From Watersipora subatra (taxonomy: Eukaryota; Bryozoa; Gymnolaemata; Cheilostomatida; Watersiporidae), in assembly GCF_963576615.1 (NCBI RefSeq), contig NC_088717.1:56189526-56253525 (forward strand): a stretch of DNA of 64,000 nt, read 5' to 3'. A program made the position numbers and the translations under genes. This document shows, one piece after another, positions 37,005 to 49,689 of this stretch. The notes beneath the pieces were generated by a model. It was given only the letters and a program-made list of their open reading frames with translations, was not told the DNA's origin and made no database searches. Within the stretch, counting starts at the first letter, position 1, and every line of letters begins with the position of its first letter.

Positions 37005-39228
37005 CTAAAACACACAAAAATATCTATTCACCGTAAAGGCTAAAAGAATAACTATAACAAGGCGAGATTTGATTGAGTATAGAGCTTCACAACATGCATA
37101 ATATTTTAAGGTTAGGTGTCTACCTTACGAAGTCACAGAAATATGTTGCAAAATAGCGCGCTGTTTCAATTCAGTTGCAAATATTGTCAACGATGGCTAT
37201 TTAAACTGCAATATTTAGATATTCGATAAAATCAGAATCGAAAAAAATATATTTAATCGGCTTGTAAATTCGCTGTAGATGTTGATTAGTTACAGTTTCC
37301 CGGATGTAGACCCGTTCTTTAACAAAATTATGTGTTTACGGGCGCCAAACACAGCGCTTGTACCGGGATGTGATCTGGTTTCTAAGGTACAATAGACCTC
37401 GAAACGTAAAACGGATTTACGCGTAAATTTGGAAAACTTCGTACCCTTCTACAAATGTAAGTTGGAACATGGAATCGTCTCCCCTTTCTATTCCTCACCG
37501 TAAACTTATCGCGACGAAGTTTGTAACAACGTAGGAAGGAGTTGTCTACAATTATAGGACAACTCTATAGCTAGCTTGTAGCCTGATAGTTTGCGCAGTA
37601 TTATCTTACACTGTTTCAAGTTATTGCAGAATACGAACTTGTTATTAACTTTTTTCAAGTCTCTTTCTGTAGTGGTATCAAATGTACCTTTAATCTTACT
37701 TTTTAATTTGTGCTCAACAAATTAGGTCAACAAGGCTTGCATGTTTCTTTTAATTTTACTTTTCCTATTGTTTACTGTTTATATCATGGCCTAATTTGCG
37801 TTGAACAGCATTGATGGTCGAAAATAAAGTTCATATGTATCTATTTATTTATCTATTTGGGTAGAATACAGCAATAATATGAAGCAGACAATAGAAGCCC
37901 TAAAATTTAGCTTCTCTTATAAAACTATTGAAATACAAATGAGACAGCGATTTGAAAAAGATACAGATCAGCGCAGCTGAGCTGATGAATACAATCAGCT
38001 CTTCTGGCGTTGCCAATGGCAAGCAGGTTGTACAGTTAATCCACACTGACTACATAGTGTCCTAAACAAGGATAGCAACTAAAATTGTTTAGATGTTTAG
38101 GATTGCATCTGAGTACACAAGTTTTAAAGAAGCGTCATTCAAAATTCTGCCAAATGCCTTATGCTTATATTTCATGTTGAATAAACTCATTACATGTACT
38201 TTATTCACGCACATTGGTACATAAATTTCGATAACCATAGAATGTTATTTCTGTTTTATTTGCTCTGGCCTCATGGTTAATGGAGGATTAATCTAAAGAC
38301 ACACAAATCCACTACAGAGGCTTTTCAGTACAATATCAAAAAATGCAACAACATTCAGTATAAGACATATATTAGCTTATATACAGATAACTAATGAAGT
38401 CATGATATTGGACAAATGGAGCAGTTGGCAAGTTTTGTTGTATTTTAAAGCAGCAGTATTAACTATATTTGCAGCCATCAATCACAGCCATCAACACAGC
38501 CATCAATAAAAACGGCAAAAAGCATACAAATATAATTTGTAAAAAGCTGTCACATGAAAGTAAATTCATGAGGTCTGGTTGATTAGTTGCTATTCACATG
38601 TATTACCTAATGTCACCTATTCTAAATGTTTATTTTAGCCTCATTTTTCACTATACAGCTTGAATTTTTTAAATCATTTCAACTTACGTAATGTAAACAA
38701 ATTGTATGCGTCTAATAATTATTTTTAAAATATCATTGCTAGCTGCTTTAACAATCTTCCACCTAATAATCATGCTTTTAGCAATGAAAAGTATTTTAAA
38801 CACTTTCTGTCAAACTTTTTATTTGATTTTAGTGCCTATAGTTATAAAGTTATAACTTAACAATAATAATATTATGGAGTCCAGCAATGTTGCTGGTAAC
38901 ATAGTGGGAAAGCTTAAAACTGGTTTCATGAATAAGAAAGTCTATGAAATACTCAGTTATGCGTGAGTGCCATAACGGTCTTTGCTACTCGATGCGTATC
39001 TTTACTATAATTTATGGTTTCTGTTTTACATTTATCAGAAATGTAGCGTTAAACCACTTGTCTGGTACAGTCAGGTGTACCTATATCATTCAAAGGAATA
39101 GAGGTGACTGAGAATAACATGACTTCTGATTCAGGTACAGCTGATTCCTTTCTGACTCATTCATCGTCTTTCCACTTATTTGCAATGTAATCATGCTTGT
39201 GCCAAGGACCTATTTTGCTCTTCTCATA
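37005..39228. other. Intergenic, upstream of CCDC39
   Basis: The first 450 bp must hold the CCDC39 promoter and 5' leader. I found no convincing RFX X-box by eye. The rest is AT-rich sequence with no exon I can support. Confidence 0.5.
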
Positions 39229-39375
39229 TTTCTTTACATCATCGTAAGAAATGTTTACACTGGTCGATTATATGTAAGCTTTAAATATCACACTTAGTCT
39301 CCAGATTTCTTTATCCTGTTTCTGATAACTAGGACATTTACGTTTTGCTTGTTTCACTGACACAAAAATGTTGGT
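39229..39375. repeat. Dispersed repeat, copy 1
   Basis: About 145 bp (starts TTTCTTTACATCATCGTAAG, ends near GCTTGTTTCACTGA) recur at 41888-42027 in the same orientation, with scattered substitutions. Family unknown. Confidence 0.8.
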
Positions 39376-39420
39376 TGTATTTTAAAATAGTTTGCTTACT
39401 TTAATTTTTGTGATCATAGG

Positions 39421-39672
39421 CAGCAGGTGATACTTAACAGGAGTGTAGTTGCAAGGGGTGATACTTAGCAGGGATGTAGTTGCAACGGGTAACACTTAAC
39501 AAGGATGTAGTTGCAAGGGCTGATTTTTAACAGGAGTGTAATTACAAGGGGTAATATCTAACAGAGATGTAGTTGCAAAGGCTAATTTTTAACAGGAGTG
39601 TAGTTACAAGGAGGTGATACTCAGCAGAGGTGTAGTTGCAAAGTGTAATACTTAACAGGGATAGAGTTGCAA
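39421..39672. repeat. 31-bp tandem repeat, about 8 copies
   Basis: A GTAGTTGCA landmark recurs every 31 bp (39445, 39476, 39507, 39538 and on). The units are imperfect (CAGGAGTGTAG or CAGGGATGTAG). It starts directly after the dispersed repeat. Confidence 0.85.
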
Positions 39673-40477
39673 GAAATATTTAAAGTGATGCCATGTATCT
39701 TTTATTTGAGAAACTAAACACTTGCTGCCACAAATGAGCCTCACACAAACTTGTTGACTCTCTTTTAAAGAAAATTTGAACAAAGCAAAATTTTTCAAGT
39801 ACCAAATTGTGATACGTAGCCCCATTCTGCTTGTTTGTGAGTTTTTAGTGCCAGTCTTTTCTTTCAAAACGCTTTTAAAGATGTAAGCTAAAAAATACAG
39901 CTTCATACCACTTTAATATTTTATGGATTATCTAAGATGATCTCGGAGTATAAATGATTAGGAGGCAAGGTAGGGCGATCACCTCTTACCTCTCACACAC
40001 TAATTAATTCCCTTGCGTCATTAGTAGTCTAGATGACCGAGTGAATTGGATTATGTGTATTAATCTCCCAGCTTCCAATCAGCAAGAGATAAATTCTGGT
40101 ATGGGAGGTATCCAGCAGGTATGGCCTTAGAAAAGGCATTGCGTGTAAATTCTACACTATCAGTCTTTCGTCTGATTTGTGTACATGAAACAACCATCTT
40201 GAACAGAGTAGAACAATTCACAAGGGTGACAAAAGATGGCTTCATCGGAAAAAAAGGCTTTATGCTCAAAAGCTACTATCAGCAAGATGAAAATGTTTTC
40301 ACTCTGAACACTATCCTTTATATTTTCTTTGGCTATTTTGTAAGTGCAAAGTCAGGTTGTTACTAATATTCGACCACGTGCTAGTCATATACTTAAACTC
40401 AAGAAACGGCTGGCTGTAGCAAAGATAATTCGGAGTTGTGCCTCATTGTTTAGCAGCTCATTAAAAATGAGCTTATC

Positions 40478-40912
40478 CAAAATTTTAGTGGATTTTACCA
40501 CAAATTGTCGATACACTTTGCATATCATTTGATTGTTTGTATATCATATATCAATCCGTGTATCATTTGATAATGTTTTTAATGTTTGAGGTGATCTGAC
40601 CACCAGGATGTTTCAAGATAAAAATCAACAAAACTTCATTAGGATTAAAATGCTCAGAAGAAAAATAAGGGCAAAATGATGTCACTAGTTGTTATTGTTG
40701 TTATAGTTGATATCAGCTATTGTGGCCAAGTTACAGCATTACACATCTCTCTATTCTGTTGGTCTCTTTGCAAGTACTAAGGCCGTAATCACACTTTCGC
40801 TTAATCTGAGTGTTATAAATGTAACGAAATTTATCGATTTTACCCTTGAAAAATTCTGGCAATCAGATCACCTCCCTCAAACATCAATAACAATCACAAA
40901 TGATAGTAGAAA
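40478..40912. mobile_element. Foldback MITE family F, copy 1
   Basis: Begins near AAAATTTTAGTGGATTTTAC. It carries GTTTGAGGTGATCTGACC then AGGATGTTTCAAGAT on the left, and the inverted counterparts (TCTGGCAATCAGATCACCTC, then CAAACATCAATAACAATCAC) on the right. It is related to the copy at 46362-46846. No coding capacity, so a nonautonomous element. Confidence 0.75.
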
Positions 40913-41129
40913 AACAACAAATCTTCATGAACAGCATCTTAAATTAGCCAGGATTACTAGATCATGCCTTTCAATTTATTAATTTGTTTTGGTAGGGAAT
41001 ACATTAATATATGACATTTAAAACAGAATTGGCTATTGCTAAAAGAAGGAAAAAATTTGAGAACTTCATTACTTTGGATTCAGCCAATCAGAGCACCTTA
41101 TATTCCTTGCTAAATCATACCTCGTGTCT

Positions 41130-41224
41130 AGCCTGGGCATGGCTCTCTTGGGGGTAGGGGTGGTCTGGGTGGGGGAGAGCTTGGGCATGGATCTCTCCTC
41201 CACCCCCAAGAGAACCATGCCACC
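41130..41224. repeat. GC-rich hairpin
   Basis: GGCATGGCTCTCTTGGGGGT and, about 45 bp on, ACCCCCAAGAGAACCATGCC are near-perfect inverted copies. The spacer is G-rich. The surroundings are AT-rich, so this stands out. Role unknown. Confidence 0.8.
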
Positions 41225-41887
41225 TCGTGTCTGTCTAAGGATAGTTTCAATACATTCAACCGAGGTTGAAAGTATCAGCACTTGTCTGAAAGTGTTAGCC
41301 TTCCCCTATATTCAGACATAGCAAATGAAAAGCAATGGTGGTTTCAAGTAACTTTTGGTTGCACTACATTTAGTGTATTGTAACTAATGCATACAAATCA
41401 GTTTTAGAAAAATTAATTTGAGCATCTTTGTAAGGGTGACCCTTCTGCTTGTACAATCTAATATCAAAACATTCGCTGTGTTTTCCTGATATTTAGAAAT
41501 GATTCATGCCTCATCAACAATCCGTAAGAAGATATGCCCTCAAGGCTTAATGAATAATTAGGGATTGAGTGTGATTGATATTACACTCATATACAGGTAT
41601 GCGACACCACCTGTTGCATGGATTAGCATTAATCTCTAACATGCTACAAGTACTTGGACCAGCAGGACACTCGATGTCACTGCACACCACTTCTCTTGTC
41701 TATAAAAGATAAAACAAGGGCTGAGCAATCAAACTGGGGGTGAGCAAGAAGCGAGAGAAGTCATACAAATCTTAAACTGAATTGTCTCACTTCTGCTGGC
41801 ATGTGTCGCCAGTACCTAGTTTCCTTGGGTAGGTCTGAATATGTGTATCTTTTTCAGTAACTTGTTGTTCGTCTGTGTGCGATTCTC

Positions 41888-42027
41888 TTTACATCATCGT
41901 AAGAAATGTTTACATTGGTCGATTATATATAAGTTTTAAATATTGCACTTATTCGCCAGATTTCTTTATTATGTTTCTGATAATTAAGACATCTACATTT
42001 TGCTTGTTTCACTGATACCAGAGTTGA
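41888..42027. repeat. Dispersed repeat, copy 2
   Basis: Same 145-bp sequence as at 39229-39375. Ends about 235 bp before the ATG of the TSP1-repeat gene, so it could lie in its promoter region. Confidence 0.8.
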
Positions 42028-42261
42028 TATTACAGCTACATTAACTAGTGTTGTAATCTACCAATTACAAACCTTCTCATCTAATCTAGTCAACAGAATT
42101 TTAAGTTGAGTGGAACATGGCGTTAACACGCTATAAGGTTGAGCTATGTAATTAAAGATTAAGATAAATTGTGATACAAAAATAATAAAATTATACTAAT
42201 AATCTCCTACTGTCTATGATGCTACTTATAAATCTAGTAGGTATTTATATTGATATATACG

Positions 42262-45200
42262 ATGAATTTAAAGAATATCATATCTGACTGTTTCATGATA
42301 TTTGTAGGAGTTGTCCTACTCGCCCTAGAATGCTGCTATGGACAAAGTGAGTACTTGCGTTTATTTCTTTAGCTTCCTGATAGAGCCATTTTTGGTTTGA
42401 GATGTTTTTAATTTTATTAGACACTTAATAATTACAACTATCATTCTTGAACAAAACCATGAAGAATATAGGAAATACTAGCTGTGCCTCCCGGCGTTGC
42501 TCGGGTATTAAAAATCAGCTTATGAACCATAAGAAGTGAAGAGATTTGCTTACCACTTTCTGGCAGGCAACTCTCCAGCAAGTGGCAGGCCTGGCACATT
42601 GCCAATAGAAAATTCCACTAACCTATGTAGTTAGTAAGCTTCAAATGCCGTAGGCAATGACATTGCGTCAGCATTGTTGCCCAGCTAGGCTATTCTAATA
42701 ATAGCTACAGCCGGAATGCAGACAGACATACGACATACCGACATAAAACATACTATGAGAAATATATATCTAGATATGTGCTGCATCCAACCATGACCTG
42801 AATATCCTAGACACAGATTTATCCCATTGAATGTACCACCTCATAGAAATAATTGCACTCTGACTTATATGTGCAAATACTACAAACAGCCTTTCCAACT
42901 GCAATATGTTTTAAATAAATGAGTTTTATTCGAAGCAGTTGATGTGTTAAACTATCGTACATGTAGGTACTATTTTTACTAACTATGTTTGACTTGCAGA
43001 CTGGAATGCTTGGGGTAACTGGGCAGCCTGCACAGCATCCTGTGGAACTGGAACCACTAGCAGAACTAGGGAATGCGCTGGACCCGCTATTTGCACTGGT
43101 CACACAGCTGAAACTGGAAGCTGTCATCATGCTGTAAGTAGGAGTTGCCTCCTCTTCTTCCTTAGTTACCACAGTCATATGTAATCAAGCTATGTAAACC
43201 CAGCGTACCACAATACGCTCGTCTTAGAGAGGTGGTATAAACTTAAGTAATTGGTGTTTTATAATACACATTTTTTATTAACTATATTAATTAGAATATA
43301 ATACATCAAATATGTTACAGCGCATTTTATTAAATTTCAGTGTATCTCCGTGTGTTTCGTCAGTTAACACTATGTAATATATACTTGGAAATATTTTAAA
43401 CATAAATTATTGTAATACACATATTGAAAAAATGCAATACATTATATATAGTAGTGTATAGTTATATCACAATATCTTGAGGTGAATGCTTTATCTCCAA
43501 GGAGTCTGCAGTAAACCTAATCTGGAGTTGCGCTACCTTGCAACTTAGGCTAGTGAGTGCTTGTGGGTGGAGAAATGATCTGTCTCTTTTTAATATGATA
43601 GAGTATATATAACTTACATCTTGTAACTCAATAAATCACAGCTTGCATTTCCGGCTGTCACCATACGTATATCCATCACCACGCTAAAAGATATCTTTCC
43701 ACATTTTTATTTATTGAAATGCTTTTTGTTATACCAGGTGCCTTGTGAATGGGGTGAATGGGGTCCATACGGCTCTTGCTCTACTTCCTGCGGTCCTGGA
43801 GTGCTCACGAGATTTCGTAACTGTGAAAATGGAAACATAACAAGTAATACCTGCGTGGGCTCATCCAATTCTACGACGCCGTGTAACGTACGGGTATGTA
43901 CTCGTACTGTGACTTACTTAAACTAATTACAAGAATCTGGTTCTGTTAGCTATTCAATAGCATACATAGCAGCATGCACAACCTGAGATATTGATTATGG
44001 CAGAAGCAGAAAATTAAAATTGTATATTTGCTGAAAGTGTCTTTAGTTTTGTATGTTAGGTTTATGAATGTTTTTTTTATGGCTGGGGCTCTTTCCAACC
44101 ATCTCAAGATGAGATAATAACTCAGTCAGTATCATCTATGCAGTGTATCAATATATAATTTAGTGTGTTCTGAGCCTACCTATAGTTGTAAAGATTTATT
44201 GTTGATTATTTTTTGTATTTTAAATGATAATAATATCGATATGTGCTTACCTGGGATGCAATTCAGCAATTAGAGAGTGTCACTGATTAATTTCAGAACC
44301 ACTATCTTTACATTTTAGGAATGCCCCCAATGGGCTGCTTGGGGTCACTGGAGCGCTTGCTCGGTGTCTTGTGGCCCTGGTGCTGTTATAACTCGGGCCA
44401 GAGTATGCAATGGTAATGGAGAGTGTGCGGGAAACTCAACAGAAACTGGATCTTGCAGTCCAGCTTTCCTTGTATGTAGAATTACTTTAGCTAATACATT
44501 TTCACATATAACAGGCCATGTAGAGCAAACGTAGTAGTTGCCATGGCATAACTCTATGATAGCAATGACATAATTCTATGTAGGTCAGCCTTAAGCTGAC
44601 ATTCATGGTTTAAACCTGTGTTAAGGCCTGGATACACAGCATAGATATTTGCTGTGGCTACACGCCTCAACACCATTAACCATTAACATGTGCCATGTTG
44701 ACACATAGACTGACCAATGAAAATTGGTCTCAGATGTGGGAAGGTAATGACATCCTTGCTGGTTTTTCCAGTACTGCTCAAAAAGCATCATCAGAATATT
44801 TGTATTACTGTGTGGATCATCAACTATTAGTGATAGTGATAGAGTTTGTGTGGCTAGGTCATCTTCCTCTTACTCTATATAAATCTCATTGTCCGGTCAT
44901 TTGGCATGTCCGGCTAAAGCTATTAAAATTTAGGAAAGAAATCTCTGCTTAATGTTGGATTTGATCTCAGAACCTCTCGCTCGCCAAGTGATAATCTAAC
45001 CAATTAAACTACGCAAGATGCAATGATTTCGAAGGCGATATGTGTCGTTATTTTGGTTAAAATACGCATAGAACTCAGCACGTAACATCATTAAAGCATG
45101 CTTTCATGGCTCTTATTAGTGAGTTTAGCCATACGGATTGTAGCATACTCAAATTAGTCGTTGGCAATATGCCAGGCACATGGCGGGTGGCAGGCAACCT

Positions 45201-47074
45201 GGCACTGTTTATGAGATTTTTTTAATATGCGTGCAACGTAGGATATTCGGCTAGTTCTGGATACAAGGTAATTCTTTAAACTAGATTTCCAAATCCACGA
45301 GTATCTGTAAACAGTTGATTCCAATCTCATTGTGTATTAACAATTTTATAGGAATGTCCTGGGGTGTGGACTCAATGGGTTGGCCTACCTTGTTCGAAAA
45401 CCTGCGGACCAGGAACACAGATCAGAACCAGAACTTGCCCAGCACCAGGCAGATGTAACGGAGACTCCCAAGATGCCATTCTCTGTAATGAGCAGGTAGG
45501 CAGGCCATTTTAGTGACCAAAAACATACAAACTACATCTTGCTTAAATATTTACTGCTAACATCAGTCAGTAGAACTGTGGAGCCTTCAAGATCAGAAAT
45601 TTTCTGGTTGAATTATATATGGTTCCAATCACTTATTTCACCAGCCAAGTTCAGCTAGCTTACCTAGCTGCTTTATTAACCACACCATTGGTTTATTAGT
45701 ACCATGGGTTTCCATGGATACCGGCGTATCAATGACCCCACAGTAGTTTGTACATGTACATTCTGAACTGGCCACTACAAGCAACTATAAACATGTAAGT
45801 TTATGGGCCATCCAAGGCATACAGTAATCAGGAGGTACGCACTGTAGAATGAGTCCCAATAATAAAAAGCAGACCTACATTATGATGAAATACAATTTTA
45901 ATATCATGCTAACTGTTTTCCAGTTTTATTCTGATTTATAATAACTGGTGTTTCTTACTCGCAGGTTTGCCCAGGAACAGGTGATGCCGGTCAGTGGAGC
46001 GAGTGGAGCACCTGGAGTGCATGTTCTGAGACCTGTGGCAGGAGAGGCAGAGTGAGCCGTGTCAGGACCTGTAATTCTGAAACATGTGTTGGTGACACAG
46101 TGGAAGAAGCAAGATGTGGCAGGCAACCAGTAAGTACTATTTACATAATGCAGGATGGCAGGAAGTTAATACCCTGCGAGTTGTGCGATCACCAAGTCTC
46201 TGAGTCTTTTAACCGATTGGTAGTAATAGTCAGGAAAATGCAAGGAAGCAGCATTACGAGCTTTCTCTAATCTGTTCCTATTGCGTATATACACCTGGTT
46301 GGTCATAATGTTTATTAGACTTTTATCATGTACATTAACAGTTTCACAGATAAACTTACATAAAATTTTAGTAGATTTTAAAAGAAAATATCAGTTTTTT
46401 AATCGTTTGCGATTGAATTTGATGTTTGAGGTGATCTGACTGCCAGGATGTTTCAAGATTAAAATTGACAAAACTTGATTGCAGTTGAAGCGCTCAGAAG
46501 AAAAAATGCATGCTAAAAATGACATCACTAGTTGCACGGCAGCCTGTCTCTCGTTATTGATACCGGCTAATGCCTGCAAGTGGCAGCGTTACCGTCTCGA
46601 TGCTGTCAGTCTCTTCGACCATTGTGCAACTATAGGTGTCCTAATTGCACTTTCGTTCTGCAATTAGGTGTAGAACACACAAACGCTTAGATCGTGCACT
46701 AATTGCACAATCTGAGCATTTTAACCCCGATCAAGTTTTGCTGATTTTAATATTGACACATCCTGGCAGTCAGATCACCTCAAACATTAAAAGCAATCGC
46801 AAATGATAAACAATACTGATATTTTCTAATAAAATCTACTAAAATGTTTTTGGCAAGATCATCTTTATGTAGTAGCTGTCCACTGCATATGCATGCCTAC
46901 TAGCCAAGGAAACAGTTTTCACCGCTTTGCATACAATGACAAGTAATTTTAAGTAATGTATTATTTATAATGAGTAGCCACTTTAATAAATGCGTCTTAC
47001 AGAGATGTCGGCGCAGACGTAGACGACGGAACTGTCGAAGAGGTCGTAGATGCCGAAATAGAGCGCAGGCATGA
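42262..47074 (+). CDS. Secreted protein with five thrombospondin type-1 repeats and Arg-rich tail
   Basis: Seven exons: 42262-42346, 43000-43133, 43738-43893, 44319-44471, 45352-45495, 45965-46129, 47003-47074; 909 nt, 302 aa. Exon 1 encodes a signal peptide (hydrophobic core MIFVGVVLLAL, then CCYGQ). Exons 2-6 each encode one TSP1 repeat with a Trp motif (WNAWGNW, WGEWGPY, WAAWGHW, VWTQW, WSEWSTW), a CSxSCG/CSKTCG/CSETCG core and paired Arg. The last cysteine of each repeat lies at the start of the next exon. The Trp motifs are typical C-mannosylation sites and CS-T-CG typical O-fucosylation sites. The last exon adds a Cys- and Arg-rich tail (RCRRRRRRRNC and more) and stop TGA. Such repeats bind glycosaminoglycans and matrix proteins; the tail would strengthen binding to acidic partners. 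Orthology is not decided. Confidence 0.9.
42478..42530. repeat. CCCGGCGTTGCTCGGG element end, intron 1 of TSP1 gene
   Basis: TAGCTGTGCCTCCCGGCGTT followed by GCTCGGGTA, an imperfect GC-rich palindrome, stands in AT-rich intron. The inverse (TACTCGGGCAACGCCGGGTA) occurs at 49237-49261. The motif looks like the end of a dispersed element; family not recognised. Confidence 0.6.
44700..45035 (-). mobile_element. Possible tRNA-derived SINE in TSP1-gene intron 4
   Basis: Read on the minus strand from about 45020, GTAGTTTAATTGGTTAGA resembles a tRNA D-arm/box A, and GGTTCTGAGATCAAATCC, about 30 nt further, resembles a box B with a few added bases. The rest toward 44700 would be the body. It differs from the SINE in the array. 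Boundaries are uncertain. Confidence 0.4.
46362..46846. mobile_element. Foldback MITE family F, copy 2 (best copy)
   Basis: About 485 bp with inverted arms of about 130 bp. Left: AAAATTTTAGTAGATTTTA, then GTTTGAGGTGATCTGACTGC, AGGATGTTTCAAGATTAAAA and GCGCTCAGAAGAAA. Right: the same blocks inverted, ending AAAATCTACTAAAATG. It lies in the last intron of the TSP1 gene. No coding capacity; it would depend on an enzyme from elsewhere. Confidence 0.85.
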
Positions 47075-47378
47075 TTTCAACAGGAGCTGCACCATTCAGT
47101 AGGTCTATGATAACATCCACTGGGTTCACCATCAAACTCTGGCCTCATGGCAACTTTGATAACGGAACATTTAACGTGTTATCAACATTTATGGGTATAT
47201 TATGCCTGGTAGTTGCAATGTTAGTCTCATCCCCCATCTCTGTGAAATAACCCCAATGCTTTTATGAATTAACTTTTTTAAACGATAGTTTCAGAGGCTA
47301 GATAACTTGCTCTAATGATTAGTGTTGATGTTGTAGAGATTGAATGGTTGATATGGTTGTGTGATAAGTTATTTTAAT

Positions 47379-47384
47379 AATAAA
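47379..47384 (+). terminator. Likely polyadenylation signal of the TSP1 gene
   Basis: AATAAA about 305 nt after the TGA stop at 47072-47074. Confidence 0.55.
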
Positions 47385-47706
47385 ACAAGTATTGATTTTA
47401 ACAAAACGCTCTGCGCTCACAGCTGATGCAAAAATGGGAGATGTGATATACTGTCTTTCGTAATCACGTTCTCAAAAAGGTTTAATAACACAATAAAGTG
47501 AATAAACAATTATGAAGGTTGTCACCTATAAAATAATGGTGACACGATTCTTGTCAACACCAGGATAGCAAGAGGTCGGGTCAACAGCAGATTACTTGTT
47601 CTAATTAGAATGATTTCACTACATAATATCCCTAATAATACATGGAATAACATATCATTAGATAAAAATATATCAACCAGCTGCCAGTAATCTGTACAGG
47701 TGTTTG

Positions 47707-48040
47707 GGCCAACCATAGAGTTATCTCCCCCTAGAGTGATAACTGTGCATTCAACAACACGAGCCTTTCCGGTGCCAACAAGGAGCGTTTAGGCCACGCC
47801 CCTTTTTTGTGCTAGTCACTCGTAGTGATTGACAGAACAATAACATCAGCCATGAGAATGATCATGAATTTGCACAGTTAAGGTAGTAATTATTGCTCAT
47901 ACTAAAGAGATGATGATTATAGTTTATTACTCTAATATATGCTTATTATTTAAAGCAATTCAATACTTCCATGACTTGCAAAGACACTGAGTAGACAGTG
48001 TTAAGTAAGTGAGTTAATACAATCAGTAGATAGATACTCA
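47707..48040. repeat. Long inverted repeat arm A
   Basis: About 320 bp starting near CCAACCATAGAGTTATCTCC match 49343-49661 in inverted orientation (GGGGGAGATAACTCTATGG at the outer end of the other arm). Together the arms bound an element of about 1.95 kb that encloses the hAT piece at 48571-49150. Confidence 0.85.
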
Positions 48041-48090
48041 GATACTGCATCCCAATAATACATATATATATGTATATATATATATATATA

Positions 48091-48375
48091 TTACTGGTGT
48101 TTATAAATTATCAGCCGTGAGAGAACTGATCTTTCCTTCTCTTTCCTTCTCTTCCCTCCCTCTACAATCAGCCTGTTGTGCTTTGTGATGTGGTGCTTTA
48201 TCCTGATGTCAAGATATTTGCTGGCTACCATTCTCACAAGCTGGAGCCTATGTTCCAACTCCATCTCAACCAGCTCACATTGGTGTGTAAAAAGCCTGGC
48301 TGGTTGATCCTCCATCAGGCTTTCGAACACCAATGCTTCTAGCTTAGCGTCTACACACTTTTGAGTCAAAAACAT
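48091..48375 (-). pseudogene. Transposon-derived open frame, unassigned
   Basis: A 94-residue frame on the minus strand inside the A/A' element. It is rich in Leu, Arg and Lys (LVRMVASKYLDIRIKHHITK, then GGKRRKEKERS). It resembles the C-terminal part of a DNA transposase, but I cannot assign the family. The opposite strand of the same element carries a hAT C-terminus, so it may belong to a different transposon. Confidence 0.4.
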
Positions 48376-48570
48376 AGGGTCCAGGAATGTGAGAATGACC
48401 TGCTCACACCGCTGCAGAATGGTTGTTACTGGCTATGAAGGAATTTTCAAGTTGGAAATTCCAATAACTAATCTATTAGCTACTAGCATTCTACTACTAA
48501 TGTCTCCGTGGTGATTTCGCCAAATGAGTGATCTTGTAAGACTTTGTTAAGACTTATAAACTGAAATTTA

Positions 48571-49150
48571 TTGCTTTTAATTGGGGAGAAAGGGTGTGAA
48601 GACCCCAAACTTGCATTTTCACTAATTTCCAGGCTCACTAATCTAGTATTGGTTTTGACTGCCAGTAATGTAGTGAGTGAGAGATCCTTTTCTGCATTGA
48701 AGCGAATCAAAACATCGACGAGGAGCACCATGGAGCAGGCTCGGCTAAATAATCTTCTAATATTTCACATATATAGAGATGTTGAAAGAGATACAGAATC
48801 AGTTAAGAAATATTTGTGTCATCGACACATTGACAGAACTAGAGCTATTGCAATAAATAAGTAATAGCTCTTGTTCTGTCAATGTCCCTTACAGAAATCT
48901 GTAGTGTCATGAGTTTTATATTGGTCGTTGAATGAAGAAAACGTTTTGCCTACTATGAACCATAAACAATATATTTATATAGATTTTGATGCTTACAATT
49001 GATTGCCTTTATGCATACTTTGAGGGTTGTTGATGCTTAAAAGGTCTAGAGCTTCGGGGTGCTGCCCCGAACCCCGTTGGGGGCTGCCACCCCCTCCCCA
49101 GGTGTTCATAACGAGTTGCCTAACATTTACAGTTCCACTTTGCAACCAGG
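48571..49150 (+). mobile_element. hAT transposase 3' part (dimerisation domain) and 3' flank, copy B
   Basis: The frame 48571-48864 contains VVSERSFSALKRIKT and ARLNNLLIFH, the signature of the C-terminal hAT dimerisation domain. Only this end of the transposase is present. After the stop come a hairpin (48827-48886), then a GC-rich stretch of AT-poor palindromes near 49050-49100. The same sequence recurs inverted at 49690-50260. Confidence 0.8.
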
Positions 49151-49342
49151 GAATACAGTTTAATAGTTAGAATGGTAAATGTTGTATACAGTATGTTATA
49201 ATATGTAAAAATAAATTTTCTGTCCAAAGACTTCTTTATTACTCGGGCAACGCCGGGTAGTACAGCTCATGGTTGATAGCAGTCAATTAGCTTTCCATCA
49301 CACTAATGCAATACAACCCCAGTATGACCATCTATCTTATCT

Positions 49343-49661
49343 ATGAGTAACTGATTGCATTAACTCACTTACTTAACACTGTCTATTCAGTGTCTTTGCA
49401 AGTCATGTAAGTATTGAATTGCTTTAAATAATAAACATATATTAGAGTAATAAGCTACAATCATCATCTCTTTAATATGAGCAATAATTACTATCTTAAC
49501 TGTGCAAATTAATGATCATTCTCATGGCTGATGTTATTGTTCTGTCAATCACTACGAGTGACTAGCACAAAAAATGGGCGTGGCCTAAACGCTCCTTGAT
49601 GGCACCGGAAACGCTAGGGTAGTTATCACTCTAGGGGGAGATAACTCTATGGGGCCACACG
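49343..49661. repeat. Long inverted repeat arm A'
   Basis: Inverted partner of 47707-48040. Ends in AGGGGGAGATAACTCTATGG. Just inside it, at 49237-49261, lies TACTCGGGCAACGCCGGGTA. Confidence 0.85.
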
Positions 49662-49689
49662 CAACTAAACTGTCAACCAATATTCAAAC

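Noticed and set aside
37173-37192. RFX X-box upstream of CCDC39 (GTTGCAAATATTGTCAAC)
   Set aside because: The half-sites are similar, but the spacing is too wide for an X-box.
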